Both the position numbers and the translations under genes were made by a program. 64,000 bases of DNA, taken from positions 7,930,001-7,994,000 of the forward strand of contig NC_056538.1 in the NCBI RefSeq assembly GCF_910596095.1, in the 5' to 3' direction. This DNA is from Thunnus maccoyii (taxonomy: Eukaryota; Chordata; Actinopteri; Scombriformes; Scombridae). Shown piece after piece: positions 38,516 to 48,963 of the stretch. The stretch's first letter is position 1; every line of letters begins with the position of its first letter. The notes beneath the pieces were generated by a model. It ran no database searches and was not told the DNA's origin. It worked only from the letters and a program-made list of their open reading frames with translations.

Positions 38516-40028
38516 GTTGTATATGAATGATGGGTAGGTTTGTTATATAACCTGCTTGTCTGGTTGAAAGTATTTTACACTTGGACATTTTAATAAGGGA
38601 GTAGATGTCCTCTCGCCCTGGAGTTTGATCCCTCTTGAGAAGTAACATCTATATTTTTCTTTAATTTTTCTTAAATTTTCTTTTTTCTCAATGTTGTTTT
38701 TGCACCAGCCTCCATGCATGTGTTGTGTATTTTCTAAAAATATATTTGTTGTAAGTTAATAAAATAGTAATAAACACATTTCATCAAATCAGTACACCTT
38801 TTTTAACATACAATATTCTTGGAATGAAAGTTAACATCTCTTCAACCTTTGTGTCCTGTGACAGTATTTATTTATTAATGTGAATACTATATAGGCTAAT
38901 GCAGATTCTGTGAGCTTACATGACGCTTTTTACATGACTAAATGAATAACTAGAACACTGCTGATCTTATCTTTGGATGTTTTTAAGCTTGCCCTCTGTT
39001 CTCAAGTTATCTGTAGTATCTTTAGTTTTCCCACATGTTTTAGAGAGAACTATTTGACCTTCAACAGTCTTTTGTCCACCCATTCCTTTCTCTGGACACA
39101 GGTAAGATGTTATTCATAAACCTGCAACGAAAATTCATGATTTGTCTTAATCAAAGATTTATTTTGACTCAGTCTCCCCCACCAAATTCTCACCTGCTCA
39201 CTCAGTACTCCTTTGGACAAAGATTTTTGTGATTTCTCTCTTACTCTAAACATAAGCATAGCCTGCTTGCTTTGTGCTAGTAAATACAAGTAATCCAACA
39301 CTATTCACAGGAGGACAATGAAACTCTCATTTTACATGTGGTGGCAACAGCTTGTTGTGACCTGCCCTGATTGAAAAAGTTGGAGAAATTAGAGAGATAA
39401 TGAACATTTATGACATGACGCATACATAGTCTGTGTATGAAATATCTGTCTTGAATTGGACATTTTAAAAAAATGAAAAGACAGAAAAACAATACTTCAG
39501 TGTCAGTGTTCAACATGTTGTGGATTGATGTGGACACAAACCCCAATCTCAGTTCACATCAACAATAACTCCACTGTTGTGGCTTGTCTTACTCTGCCTA
39601 ATTTAAACAGATTTATGTGGACAAACTCCGTAGAATCTTCAGCCCTGCACTCTGTCTTTGATACAGTAAAGTATTGCGCATGTAAACACAGAGGAAGGAG
39701 GTTATCTTTGTGCTGATGGGAACAGCACTTGGACAGATGATACCTGACCTACATCTACAACACAAAGCCATGGAGTGTGTGTGTGTGTGGTGGTGGGGGT
39801 GGGAGGTAGGTGGGGGGTCTGTGAGCACCCACTCATTAAGAAACAAGTTAAGGTATACAGGTACATAGGTATACAGGGTGAACAATAGCGGAAACAGGGT
39901 GGAGCCATTTGAATGTCAGAAGACTAGAACTGATGGGGAACATATATATATAGCTGTGACTCTGGACCCTGCATCAGTCTATCACACCTTCTCTCCTTCT
40001 GAAGCTCTCATCAGTTGCCAGCATCACC
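38516..40028. promoter_or_regulatory. intergenic region, TRIM 3' end and C1q-like gene 1 promoter
   Basis: TRIM polyadenylation signals AATAAA lie near 38758-38775. No gene was seen between there and 39900. A TATA-like run (ACATATATATATAGC) at about 39940-39953 sits some 75-90 bases before the first C1q-like ATG and is the likely promoter. A G/T-rich stretch is at about 39770-39820. Confidence 0.5.
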
Positions 40029-40555
40029 ATGCGAGGTGAGATGAGATATGATAGAAAATGGTTGTAACTATACAACATGTTTTGTTCAGTCAGAGGGGGA
40101 GGGTTGAAACTTAAAGCATGTTGTAGTAAGTGATTTGTGAGACCTGCAAAGGTTCCCCTTTTTTTAAAGTGGCTTTTTAGTGCTTAGTGTGACATCGTTT
40201 TTATCCTGTGTTAAGTTAAATGGTTTTGGGATGAAGGTTTAGATGAAGGGGTAAAATTCTTTGTTCTCAAAAGAGTCAATGATATGATTCTTTCTGGGTT
40301 TACTGGTACATGCCTTTGTTCTTTTTCTGCCAGCTATTATATTGCTATGTCTGTTGGAATCTGCATTCGTCCGGGCTGTTGATTATTCCTGGACTGGACC
40401 TGGAAAAAACACGGAAAATCCCAGAACTGTCAATCCCAACACAGACAATGGTGAGAGATGGTTAAGAAAATAGGTAAAGTGTCCTATCTATCAGGACATG
40501 GTCAATGTATCTGCATATACTCTGATCTGCACAGCTTCAACTTGATGTGTTTGTA

Positions 40556-40593
<38 letters not shown>

Positions 40594-41321
40594 CAGTGTG
40601 TCTGACGGACCAGGCGTCGTGCGGTTGCTGTCTGATGCAGCAGCAGATACAAAGGATGAAAATGTTCTTTAACATGAGCCTCAATGAGCTGGAGAAAGAA
40701 CTGATGAAAGCAAAAACTGTCCTCAATAATGTCAGAGGTGAGACACATGCACAGGTTACACAAACCAGAAGAGAGTGCAGGTCATCAAAACATCTTATTT
40801 TAGATATCTATCTTGTAACTCAATCAACTCAAGGTTTTTCCCAATGCAACTTCTAACATATCTGTCTCTTCTTCTCTGCATCTCCAGCCAGCCGCAGCGC
40901 CTTCTCTGTCGCTCTAACCAATGAAGACAATTTGAACTGCTTTGGACCCTTCCGTGACGACAGGCTTATCGTCTACAAACATGTCTTCATCAACCTGGGA
41001 GACGGCTACAATGCGGACAACGGTATCTTCACTGTTCCCCGCTCTGGTGTCTACAGCCTCGCCCTCACCGTCTACAGCGACGCTGGTTCTCCTGGTAACA
41101 GCCTGGCCGCCTGCGCCGGTCTGCAGGTGAACAATAAGGTGGTGGCAGGCCCCAGAGAAAAGAATATGCAAGACCAAGAGGATAGCGCCACTATTGTTGT
41201 GGCCCTCCACCTGAAGGCTGGGGACCAGGTGGCTGTCAATCTTCCCATCGGATGTTTCCTCTGCGATGACAAGAGTCACTATAACACATTCACTGGCTTC
41301 CTGCTGTATGCCACAGACTAA
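40029..41321 (+). CDS. secreted C1q-domain protein, tandem copy 1
   Basis: Four exons: 40029-40035, 40334-40450, 40597-40737 and 40888-41321; 232 residues. The first coding exon holds only two codons and a base. A signal peptide (MRAIILLCLLESAFVRA) is followed by a short Asn/Pro-rich spacer, then a 141-base exon with SCGCCLMQ (residues 49-56) and an amphipathic helix bearing N-glycosylation site Asn67 (NMS). The last exon carries a whole C1q domain from about residue 89: SRSAFSVALTN, VFINLGDGYNADNGIFTVPR, DSATIVVALHLKAGDQVAVN and YNTFTGFLLYATD. There is no collagen repeat, so it belongs to the teleost cerebellin-like or sC1q-like group, not to C1qA/B/C or collagenous C1q/TNF proteins. The fold normally forms trimers; the paired Cys may link trimers. 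A polyadenylation signal lies near 41550. Precise orthology and function are unknown. Confidence 0.9.
40559..40592 (+). repeat. (GT)17 microsatellite abutting the exon 3 acceptor of C1q copy 1
   Basis: The repeat runs to four bases before the exon (GT...GTTCAG, exon at 40597), replacing the usual pyrimidine tract. Copies 2 and 3 have shorter GT-rich runs at the same place. Confidence 0.95.
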
Positions 41322-44082
41322 TTTAGGGAAATGTAGCTGCTCTGGGATTTTGTTACCCTACTGTCTGATACATGAAATCTTTCTGTGGTGACAGCTATGC
41401 TTTATAACCCTTAATCTCTGATCCTCTGTACCCTCAAAATTCAACTCATCTATATTATGCTTGTGTTATTTCATCATGTTCCATGTCCATCTTCTTTAAT
41501 CTTGTAACTGTAAATCTTTTACATACTGATTTTATGTGATGGAAATATGTAATAAACCTGTAAAATCACAAGAAAATAAATCAGGATTTTGAACAAACTA
41601 GTACCATTATGAAGTATTTTGTTTTAATCTCCACAATGGCATGCTGGAGAGTTAGGAGTTGTGTCTAAATTCAATAATTGTTATTATTAATTGAGCTAAA
41701 ATCTTTAGAACTTTGAATTTCAAGTCATACATTTTCATCATTCATCTTCTTGAATACATTTACACATTTTAAATGAAGCAATTTAATTATTCAATCAACT
41801 GTATGTTGCTACTACTCCATGTGCCAAGACATACTGTATCACATGCCAGGTGACGCACTACACTGTACTTGTTCATCCTATTCTGGGTCATAGAAGCTGG
41901 AGTTTGTTACAGTATCCATTGGGAAAAAAGCAGAGTGCACCATGGTCAAGTCACCTGTCTATCATAGAGCTCACACAAAGAGAGACAAACACATACATAC
42001 CTAGAAGCAATTTAGATGCCACTTAATCTGCATTTCTTTGGACAGTGGCAAGCCCACATAGCTGTGTTCAAACCAAGGAACTTCTTCAGTTCTGTTGCTC
42101 TCTCCAGTATTACTAAGAGGAACTAATATGCATTATAGCTGCAAGCAAGTCAAATGTATTTCTGAGCTTGGAGGCTACTCTAGATCTGCTCTTCTAGGTG
42201 GCACAGAGTAGAAGAACAGCAGAGAAGACCCACATCTCCTGCTGGGAGGAGTTAGCCAGGGACACAGCATACAGTGGCAGAGCTCAGGACCCCACATGTC
42301 CCAATGGACCAGAAGATCTCAGGAAGAAGAGAGACTAACAGGTTTCAGTCAAAGATTAAGACTAAGAACTGCTTCATACTAGAATAACCTCAACTGCTGC
42401 ACAATTGGCCAAATCTGCCAGAGGTGTTCAGTACAAGTATGAACAAAACTTTATCAACGAATCTTAAAAGTGAACTGAATATACTGCCAAATCGCCATTG
42501 TCTTTGACTAAATCACTAGCTTTTAGCAGTGGAGTTCCTCACTGGTGACCAAGAGCACAATCAACAAAGATAAAACATATCTGATAATTATATCAGAAAC
42601 ACTAGGCTGATGAGATATTAAACTTATGTGCTGTGCTTGAATAGGCTAGTTTTGTACTGAACTGGATGTGAAGGCTTAAAGATTCCCTCCATACATGTTT
42701 TAAGATGTATATGTACTCTACTTTGAATAGAACTTATTTCTGATATGGTTTTTCCACAAAAAAGTTTAATTATGTTGTTAAAATCTTTAAAATGACATCA
42801 TATTGTAATCCTCCAGGACTGAAGGAACTTCAGCTGGAGGTGTCAGAGGTGGTGGAGGAGGAGAAACCTCTGCAGAGTCGGTTGTCTGTTGGGCTCCTCC
42901 TTCATGCTCTTGCCATGCAAGACTAAAGCAACTGGAGCTTCAGCTGGAGGCGTCGGAGGAGGTGGTGGAGATGAGAAAGGTGTTTGTCAGGCTGAGGCTG
43001 AAACAGCACACAAATCTCTCCCTCTGCATCAGTGATGTTGTTTAACACCTCTGTTGCAAAGAAGTTCAGCCTCTTCACCAGGACGTCTGGAGTGTAATCC
43101 TGTCTAACCTTCCCCTGGATACACAAGGCCACATCGACTCTGATGGAGCGAGAGAAGATGGAGCATGGACAACAGAGTTGTGGAGAGACCTGGTCCTGAA
43201 CAGCCTGAGTGACTCCAGTAGCCGTTTTGCAGAGTTGCTGGGATGGCATGCTGAAGGAGGTGTTTAAGGGAGACAACCATACTCCTCACACTATTTTTGG
43301 GACCACCTCCATCACCACCCACGGGCCGAGCAGTTTGGTCATGGGGGCCTGCTGCTGCTCTGGACCCCACAGAGACATCACAACCACTATACTGTAACTG
43401 ATAATAAATGTGTGTCAAATATGACTCACTGAAACTGAGGAGGGATGGTCTCTGGAGAGTTTAGGAGCCTTCTGACTTCAAACTCAACATCTTGCATCTT
43501 CATGCTGGTGTTCATCTCAAATACCTGAAATAAGGAATGGGATACAATGAGCAGATTTGACATATTCTCAAATTCAAACTCCCAGAGCCTTCAAACAGAA
43601 AGAAAATACAAGCTTCATCTTTACTGTTCAGGTCAGGTGTAGTGCTGGACTATATGTGGGTCTCAGTAACTCGTTTCACTCTCACTGTGCTCTTGCTCTC
43701 CTCCACCAGAAGGTCAGTCATGTCTTCAGCAGTCGAAGCAGATAGGAGTTGTTTTCTCTGCTAAAGTCTCAACAGTTCAGCCACCAGTGCGATCTAAAAA
43801 CATACAAGAGATCACATGTCTTTATGCTGAAGTGCAAGACACAATTTATGAGATTTTACCTGGTATTTTATACTAGTGTGGACTTGACTATAGTTACCTG
43901 ACACTTATAAGACCCCATGTGCCAGAAAACTTGCTCATATATAGATGTGTCAAACATCACATGTTAAGGAAATGAGAAAATATTGCTCATTAGTTTGTTA
44001 TTCAGAGTCTTAACTACATCTGGAAAAGTTTGGAGTCTAAGTCCAGTAAGAAACTCTTACATACCCTGATGGGCCTGCACTC
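41322..44082. other. spacer between C1q copies 1 and 2, left part
   Basis: 41322-41600 holds the copy 1 3' untranslated region. About 41950-42050 is a relic of a fish repeat I know (CACCTGTCTATCATAGAGCTCACA, then GCAATTTAGATGCCACTTAATCTGCAT). A shorter relic of the same kind lies at 50927-50990. About 42810-43760 holds coding-like fragments, described separately. The rest is unassigned. Confidence 0.4.
42810..43760 (-). pseudogene. exon-like remnants of an unrecognised gene, probably broken
   Basis: On the minus strand several frames look protein-coding. At about 43740-43640 a peptide reads DMTDLLVEESKSTVRVKR. At about 43527-43440 one reads FEMNTSMKMQDVEFEVRRLL and ends NSPETIPPQFQ. At 43276-42923 an open frame contains RSIRVDVALCIQGKVRQDYT, then DVLVKRLNFFATEVLNNITD. 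Amphipathic, non-repetitive composition suggests real exons, but I found no start, no clean splice chain and no family I can name. The plus strand around 42820-42960 shows two similar stretches around CTTCAGCTGGAGG. The likeliest reading is a decayed copy of a teleost multigene family; a live gene with exons I missed is possible. Confidence 0.35.
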
Positions 44083-44724
44083 CACTGGTGCCAGAATGGG
44101 GGGGACAACAAGATTTTTTGTCCCCCCACTTTCAGGTGTTATGGTAATAAAGTGGTAATGTCTAAGCCAGATATTACGGTAAGCCTACTCTAACATATTG
44201 GACCTTTGAATCCAATCATAATCAACCATTGTGTGATTCAAATGAAATAAAAGTGATCTGACATCCAATATCTGACATCTGACACTGATTATGAATTGTG
44301 TGTGTGTGACATGTCGTGTGTGTTTGCCCTAACTGCACATCCTGTGTGCTGTCTTTGCTGGCATACTGTATGTTATATAGGCACTGGGCTACAAAAAAAG
44401 TTTGTGCAAAGAAAACTTGGTTTTGCGACCAATCCTAGGCCTACAGTGCCCTTGCCAGTGGAGCTTTCAGATGTGAGAGAGAGTGCACCACCACCACCAC
44501 CACTGACTCTTGATGAGAGAGAGAGAGGAGTCGAACATTCTTAGCCACTTTTTGGTGGACCACTGTGCTAAAAAAAAAGGGGAGTGCATTTCTTACCATA
44601 TTAGTTGTAGAAAAACAGTAGGCTAGGCAGATTGAAAGGAAGCTGACATGAAAAAGTTCACTAACCTATTACATCAACCAAAGCTGGATGTCCCCCCACT
44701 TCAAAACTCATTCCGACACCACTG
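44083..44724 (+). mobile_element. hAT-like DNA transposon remnant, internally deleted
   Basis: The left end reads CACTGGTGCCAGAATGGG. The reverse complement of the right end reads CAGTGGTGTCGGAATGAG. Flanks CTGCACTC (44075-44082) and CTCTACTC (44725-44732) match at six of eight bases, as expected for an aged 8-base hAT target duplication. G/C-rich subterminal runs (GGGGGGGAC on the left, GTCCCCCCAC on the right) mirror each other. An open stretch at about 44380-44543 encodes LQKKFVQRKLGFATNPRPTV and a Pro run, resembling the N-terminal end of zinc-finger hAT transposases. At 642 bases it is far too short to be autonomous. Confidence 0.6.
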
Positions 44725-44952
44725 CTCTACTCCCTTCTATAAACTCCATGGTTAGATATTTTGTGGCTGTATTTCCACACAGAACAAGCTCAACAACAAC
44801 AATTACACAACGAGTTCAACGGCAGACTCAAGAGTACTCAAATACAGTTGATCCAGGCACAAATCAACAGAGTGAGTTCTGGTTGAAGAGTCCGAGAAGT
44901 ATGCAAAGAGATAATGATTGTTGAGTCAAAAACAAAACAGCAACAGTCAGGG

Positions 44953-45357
44953 ATTAGGCTGGCGATTTTCTTTATTTTTCTTATTATCAACAAATCTCAT
45001 GTGCAGAGTCAAACCAACTTGTACTTACAAGTATTGCGTGTGTATCCACACATAGATTGGTGACAGCAACCACGTTTTCAGTCTCCTAAGAGAAGTTCCT
45101 TGTAAGGCAGATGCCACTGCTCGTGTGCAGGAACGCAGCTCTGTTTACAGTGCTTCGCTAGCTTGTGCTACATATCACAGCCTGGAGTTCTTTGAGAAAT
45201 TTACAACAAAGTCAAGAGGTTTTGATATGTAGCACATAATGATCATAATCATTGTGTGACTCACTGATGTGTTTTTAATAGTTTTTCATTGTTGGTTTGG
45301 CTCTGTACATGAGATTTTTTGACAATAAGAAAAATATAGAAAATCACCAACCTTGAC
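44953..45357. mobile_element. MITE with about 70-base terminal inverted repeats
   Basis: The left end reads AGGCTGGCGATTTTCTTTAT and the reverse complement of the right end AGGTTGGTGATTTTCTATAT. The match continues inward through TTTTTCTTATT and AATCTCATGT to AAACCAAC, so each arm is about 70 bases. The core has no coding capacity. It is a non-autonomous DNA element. Confidence 0.75.
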
Positions 45358-45828
45358 CTTTAAGCTCAAAGCACCACCATGCAAAAGTACAGCCTCGCTG
45401 AGCTCTCGTTTGAACCTTTGTGAGTGCAAATAAGTACCCTCACATTAAGCAGTCACAGCATTCATTCCTCTCGGCCTCCTTTCATTATGCCCCCCATAGA
45501 TCTGACTGAACTCTTTATTCTCTTTCTACAGTGATAGAGCAGCGAGATCAACATGTCTGTGGCTTTTCCCTTGTGCTTCATGTTGGACAACAGTGAGTCA
45601 GTGCATCATTTAGTTCTCAGAATGTAGTGATGCTGTGAGCAATACTTCACACTCTCAGAATTTTTTTTTTTTCATTTCAGGAAGAAAAGTATGTTCTTAT
45701 TGAACCGTGGCCCGGGTGGTTGGACTAGGTAGTTAGAATAAACATGGTGCATGGCTAAAAAGTCATGTACACTGATAAAAATAATGCTGATGAGAAAACT
45801 GAACTCCACATACAATACACCTCATCTC

Positions 45829-46138
45829 AGATGATAGATGATACCTGGGTGGCATCAACAACAAAGCCTTGCAGGGTGTGTGCCTGCTTGTGTGTGAATT
45901 TTGGAAAATGAGAGCCCCTAGTGATGAAGAAATACATCTCCAGTTATAAAGTTATACAGGCGAACAGGGCGGGCGATAAAAAACAAAACAAGGAGGAGTG
46001 ATTTTAGAAGAGGAGGAATAAAACTGAGAGGTAACGAGGGAGGGGCTCTGAGAAAAATATATATCCATGAATCTTGTTTCTTGATCAGTCTGCACACCTT
46101 CCATCCTTATGAAGCCATCATCATTCACCAGCATCAGC
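45829..46138 (+). promoter_or_regulatory. proximal promoter of C1q copy 2, duplicated block
   Basis: Clearly homologous to 48650-48963 upstream of copy 3. Shared parts include GATAGATGATACCTGG at the left, a GAGGAGGAATAAA run, and an identical 35-base stretch at 46036-46070 that contains GGGGCTCTGAG and the TATA-like AAAATATATATCC. The ATG follows 69 bases after this stretch. Confidence 0.7.
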
Positions 46139-47349
46139 ATGAGAGGTGAGGTGAGACTGGGTGCGTTTACATGTTGCAGCTACAGGGGTATAATATGTAA
46201 GAGGGAGATGGTTGGAGCTTCACAAACAACCTGAACCAGAATGACTTTTCAACAGATCGGTCAAACATAATAGAAGTAGTTAAGGATTGAAATATTCTGA
46301 CGGAAGGTGGCTTATTAATGTTAAAATTTGTAATGTTGTAAGATTAAATGGTTCAAGCTTGTATGTTAAGATTTAAAATAAATACAAATTAAACAACAAG
46401 AAAAGAAAAAACTGTAGCTAATGCATGTGCATTTTCAAATGCAGTGGTACATGCCTTTCTTCTTTTTCCCAGCTATTGTGCTGCTGTTCTTGCTGCATGC
46501 AGCTTTTGGTGAGTATAAACGTTATTCCTGGAACGGACCTGTCCAAGAAACTCCAAAGCCCAATGAAGGTAATAGAGATTGTTAAGGAAATAGATCTGTC
46601 AATACATATTCAACTGCAACTTAGTATTTTAATGTGTGTGCCTGTGTGTGTGCAGCGGGTCTTACAGACCAGACGTCATGTGGCTGCTGTCTGATGCAGG
46701 AACACATGCAGACGATGGAGTGGTTCTTTAATATAACCCACGAAGATATGAACAAGGAGCTGATGAAAGCAAAAATGGCCCTCAACAATATGAGAGGTGA
46801 GAGACACATCCATGAGTCACACAAACAAGGGCACAGTGCAGATTATCATCAGAGTATCCTAAAGAACAAAATTGATCCACTTCTTACACATCTAACATGA
46901 TTCTCTCTGCATTTCCAGCCAGCCGCAGCGCCTTCTCCGTCGCTCTCAACAGTGACAGTACTATGAAGTGCGATGTCCCCTTCACTAACAAGAACATCGT
47001 CTACAAACACGTCTTCCTCAACCTGGGAGGCGGCTACGATGTGCAGACTGGTATCTTCACTGTTCCTCGCTCTGGTGTCTACGGCCTTGCTGTCACCCTC
47101 CACGGTAACGCTGTTTTCCTTGGTGGCAGATTGTCCACCTGCGCGAATCTGCAGGTGAACACGCAGGTGGTGGCTACACTCCTCGAACAAAACAGTTTGG
47201 ACCTTGAAGACAGTGCCACTGTTTTTGTGGCTGTGAAACTGAAGGCCGGGGACCAGGTTGCTGTCAACCTGCTCAAAGGATGTTTCATCTGTGGTGACAA
47301 CAACCACTATAACACTTTCACTGGCTTCCTGCTGTATTCTACTGACTAA
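46139..47349 (+). CDS. secreted C1q-domain protein, tandem copy 2
   Basis: Four exons: 46139-46145, 46473-46568, 46656-46796 and 46919-47349; 224 residues. It has the same plan as copy 1: a 7-base first coding exon, signal peptide MRAIVLLFLLHAAFG, and a 141-base exon with TDQTSCGCCLMQ (residues 38-49) and glycosylation site Asn60 (NIT). A single-exon C1q domain follows, with SRSAFSVALNS, VFLNLGGGYDVQTGIFTVPR, DSATVFVAVKLKAGDQVAVN and YNTFTGFLLYSTD. The spacer before the Cys motif is seven residues shorter than in copy 1. The 3' untranslated region starts with sequence similar to copies 1 and 3 (GTGTAGCTGCTCTGGGTTTT), and AATAAA is near 47806. Close similarity of exons, introns' edges and promoter to its neighbours shows tandem duplication. 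No collagen repeat. Confidence 0.92.
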
Positions 47350-48649
47350 GTTAGCAAAGTGTAGCTGCTCTGGGTTTTGTGGCAACTCTCACCTCATACT
47401 GACAGGTTTGAGTCTGCTAGATGAACTCTTTCTGTGTTGAGACTCATGCCTCTTAGCCCCTGATCTCTATCTGCTCTTCTGTACTCTCATCAATCCCAAC
47501 ACAACGCTCTCATCCTTGTTTTGTTTGTTTTATTCCATCATGGCTCATTATGCTCTCTAAGATCAGATCCTCTCAATTATTAATATAAACTACTGAGGGA
47601 AGCCAGGTTTTTTGATCTCATCTGATTAAACTCATGCTTTGAGTACGCTTGTAAACACTAAAAGCATTTTTTTCCTCACACCTGATTGATGTCACACTGT
47701 TTAAATACCTTGATTGTAACAGCTGTTGATCTTTAACTACAGAAATTATGTGATGTAAATTGTGATAGAAATATGGTGACAAATCTGTGTACCTTTTTAC
47801 CAACAAAATAAACCAGACTTTAAATAAACTAGTTGACTTTGCGAGTTATTTTGTTTAAATCTCTGTGAAAGAAATGAAACATATAAAAGTGATGTCTGCA
47901 TTAAAGATGTTGTTTTTGAAGTTGGATTAATAATTAATCTGCAGTTAATAAAACTGTAAGAATTTTGGATGTTTTTGCAAGTCTTTCACAACCACATTAT
48001 AAAACATTTTTTATCAGTTCTGCAGGTTTGGTTACAGTTTTGATGACCGTGTGTCATTACCTTCCTTGAACACAAAGGTAAATAAAATCAGATGCCATGT
48101 CAGCAGACAGATGAAATAGAGTCCATAATGAATTAAGTGTGACTACAGTATGATACATATAGTTGAAATGTTTTTAAAGACTACAAAAGTGTATAAGCAC
48201 AGTGTAATAATAACAATAACTCCAATACTGTGAATTGTGGGCTTTTTACAGTCTCTCATTCAGCACGTAATTCTGGACACACATCATATCTGTAATGAAA
48301 GCCGTGAAGAATACCGTGTCTACATGATGAAACAGATCCTAAATGAGATGTGGCCTGTAACATATCAATGGATTTCCACCTTTGTAGAGCCATATTGAAT
48401 ATTCTCTCTTCATAATTTGACACAGCAAGATAATCATGAGCAGATCAGTGCACTCAGCCATTGTATCTAATTAGATACAATAGTACATCTAAACAGAATG
48501 ACAGAGCAGCTGTCTGAAACTGTGAAGCTAATTTGTGACTTTCTTCATCTTAAGAATAAAATTATCAGCACAGAATATAACAATCATTTAAACTATTGTG
48601 CAGCTCTTCAAAATGTACGCCTGTCTGCCGATGACACTATTCTATTTCC
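47350..48649. other. spacer between C1q copies 2 and 3
   Basis: It contains the copy 2 3' untranslated region and AT-rich sequence with no gene, transposon ends or open frame that I can support. Confidence 0.4.
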
Positions 48650-48963
48650 AGACGATAGATGATACCTGGTGCTGATCCACTAAGCCCTGAAGGGTGTGTG
48701 TCTGCTTGTGTGTGATTTTAGGAAGTGAGAACACCTGATGATGATGATGATGATGATAAAATATCCCCAGTCATTAAATTATAAAGGCAAATAGGGCGGA
48801 CAATAAAAATAAAAAAAACAGACACATGAGGAGGAGCGATATCAGAAGAGGAGGAATAAAGATAATGAGGGAGGGGCTCTGAGAAAAATATATATCCATG
48901 ACACTTCCTCTCCTGATCAGTTTATCACACCTTCCATCCTTCTGAAGCTGTCGTCATTTCAAC
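48650..48963 (+). promoter_or_regulatory. proximal promoter of C1q copy 3, duplicated block
   Basis: Homologous to 45829-46138. It carries the same identical 35-base stretch (48867-48901) with the TATA-like run, 63 bases before the ATG. A short (GAT)n expansion at about 48737-48755 is private to this copy. Confidence 0.7.

Noticed and set aside
46849-47385. Long minus-strand open frame opposite C1q copy 2 (178 codons), and similar ones opposite copies 1 and 3
   Set aside because: They mirror the conserved C1q exon on the plus strand in all three copies; open antisense frames follow from its codon usage.
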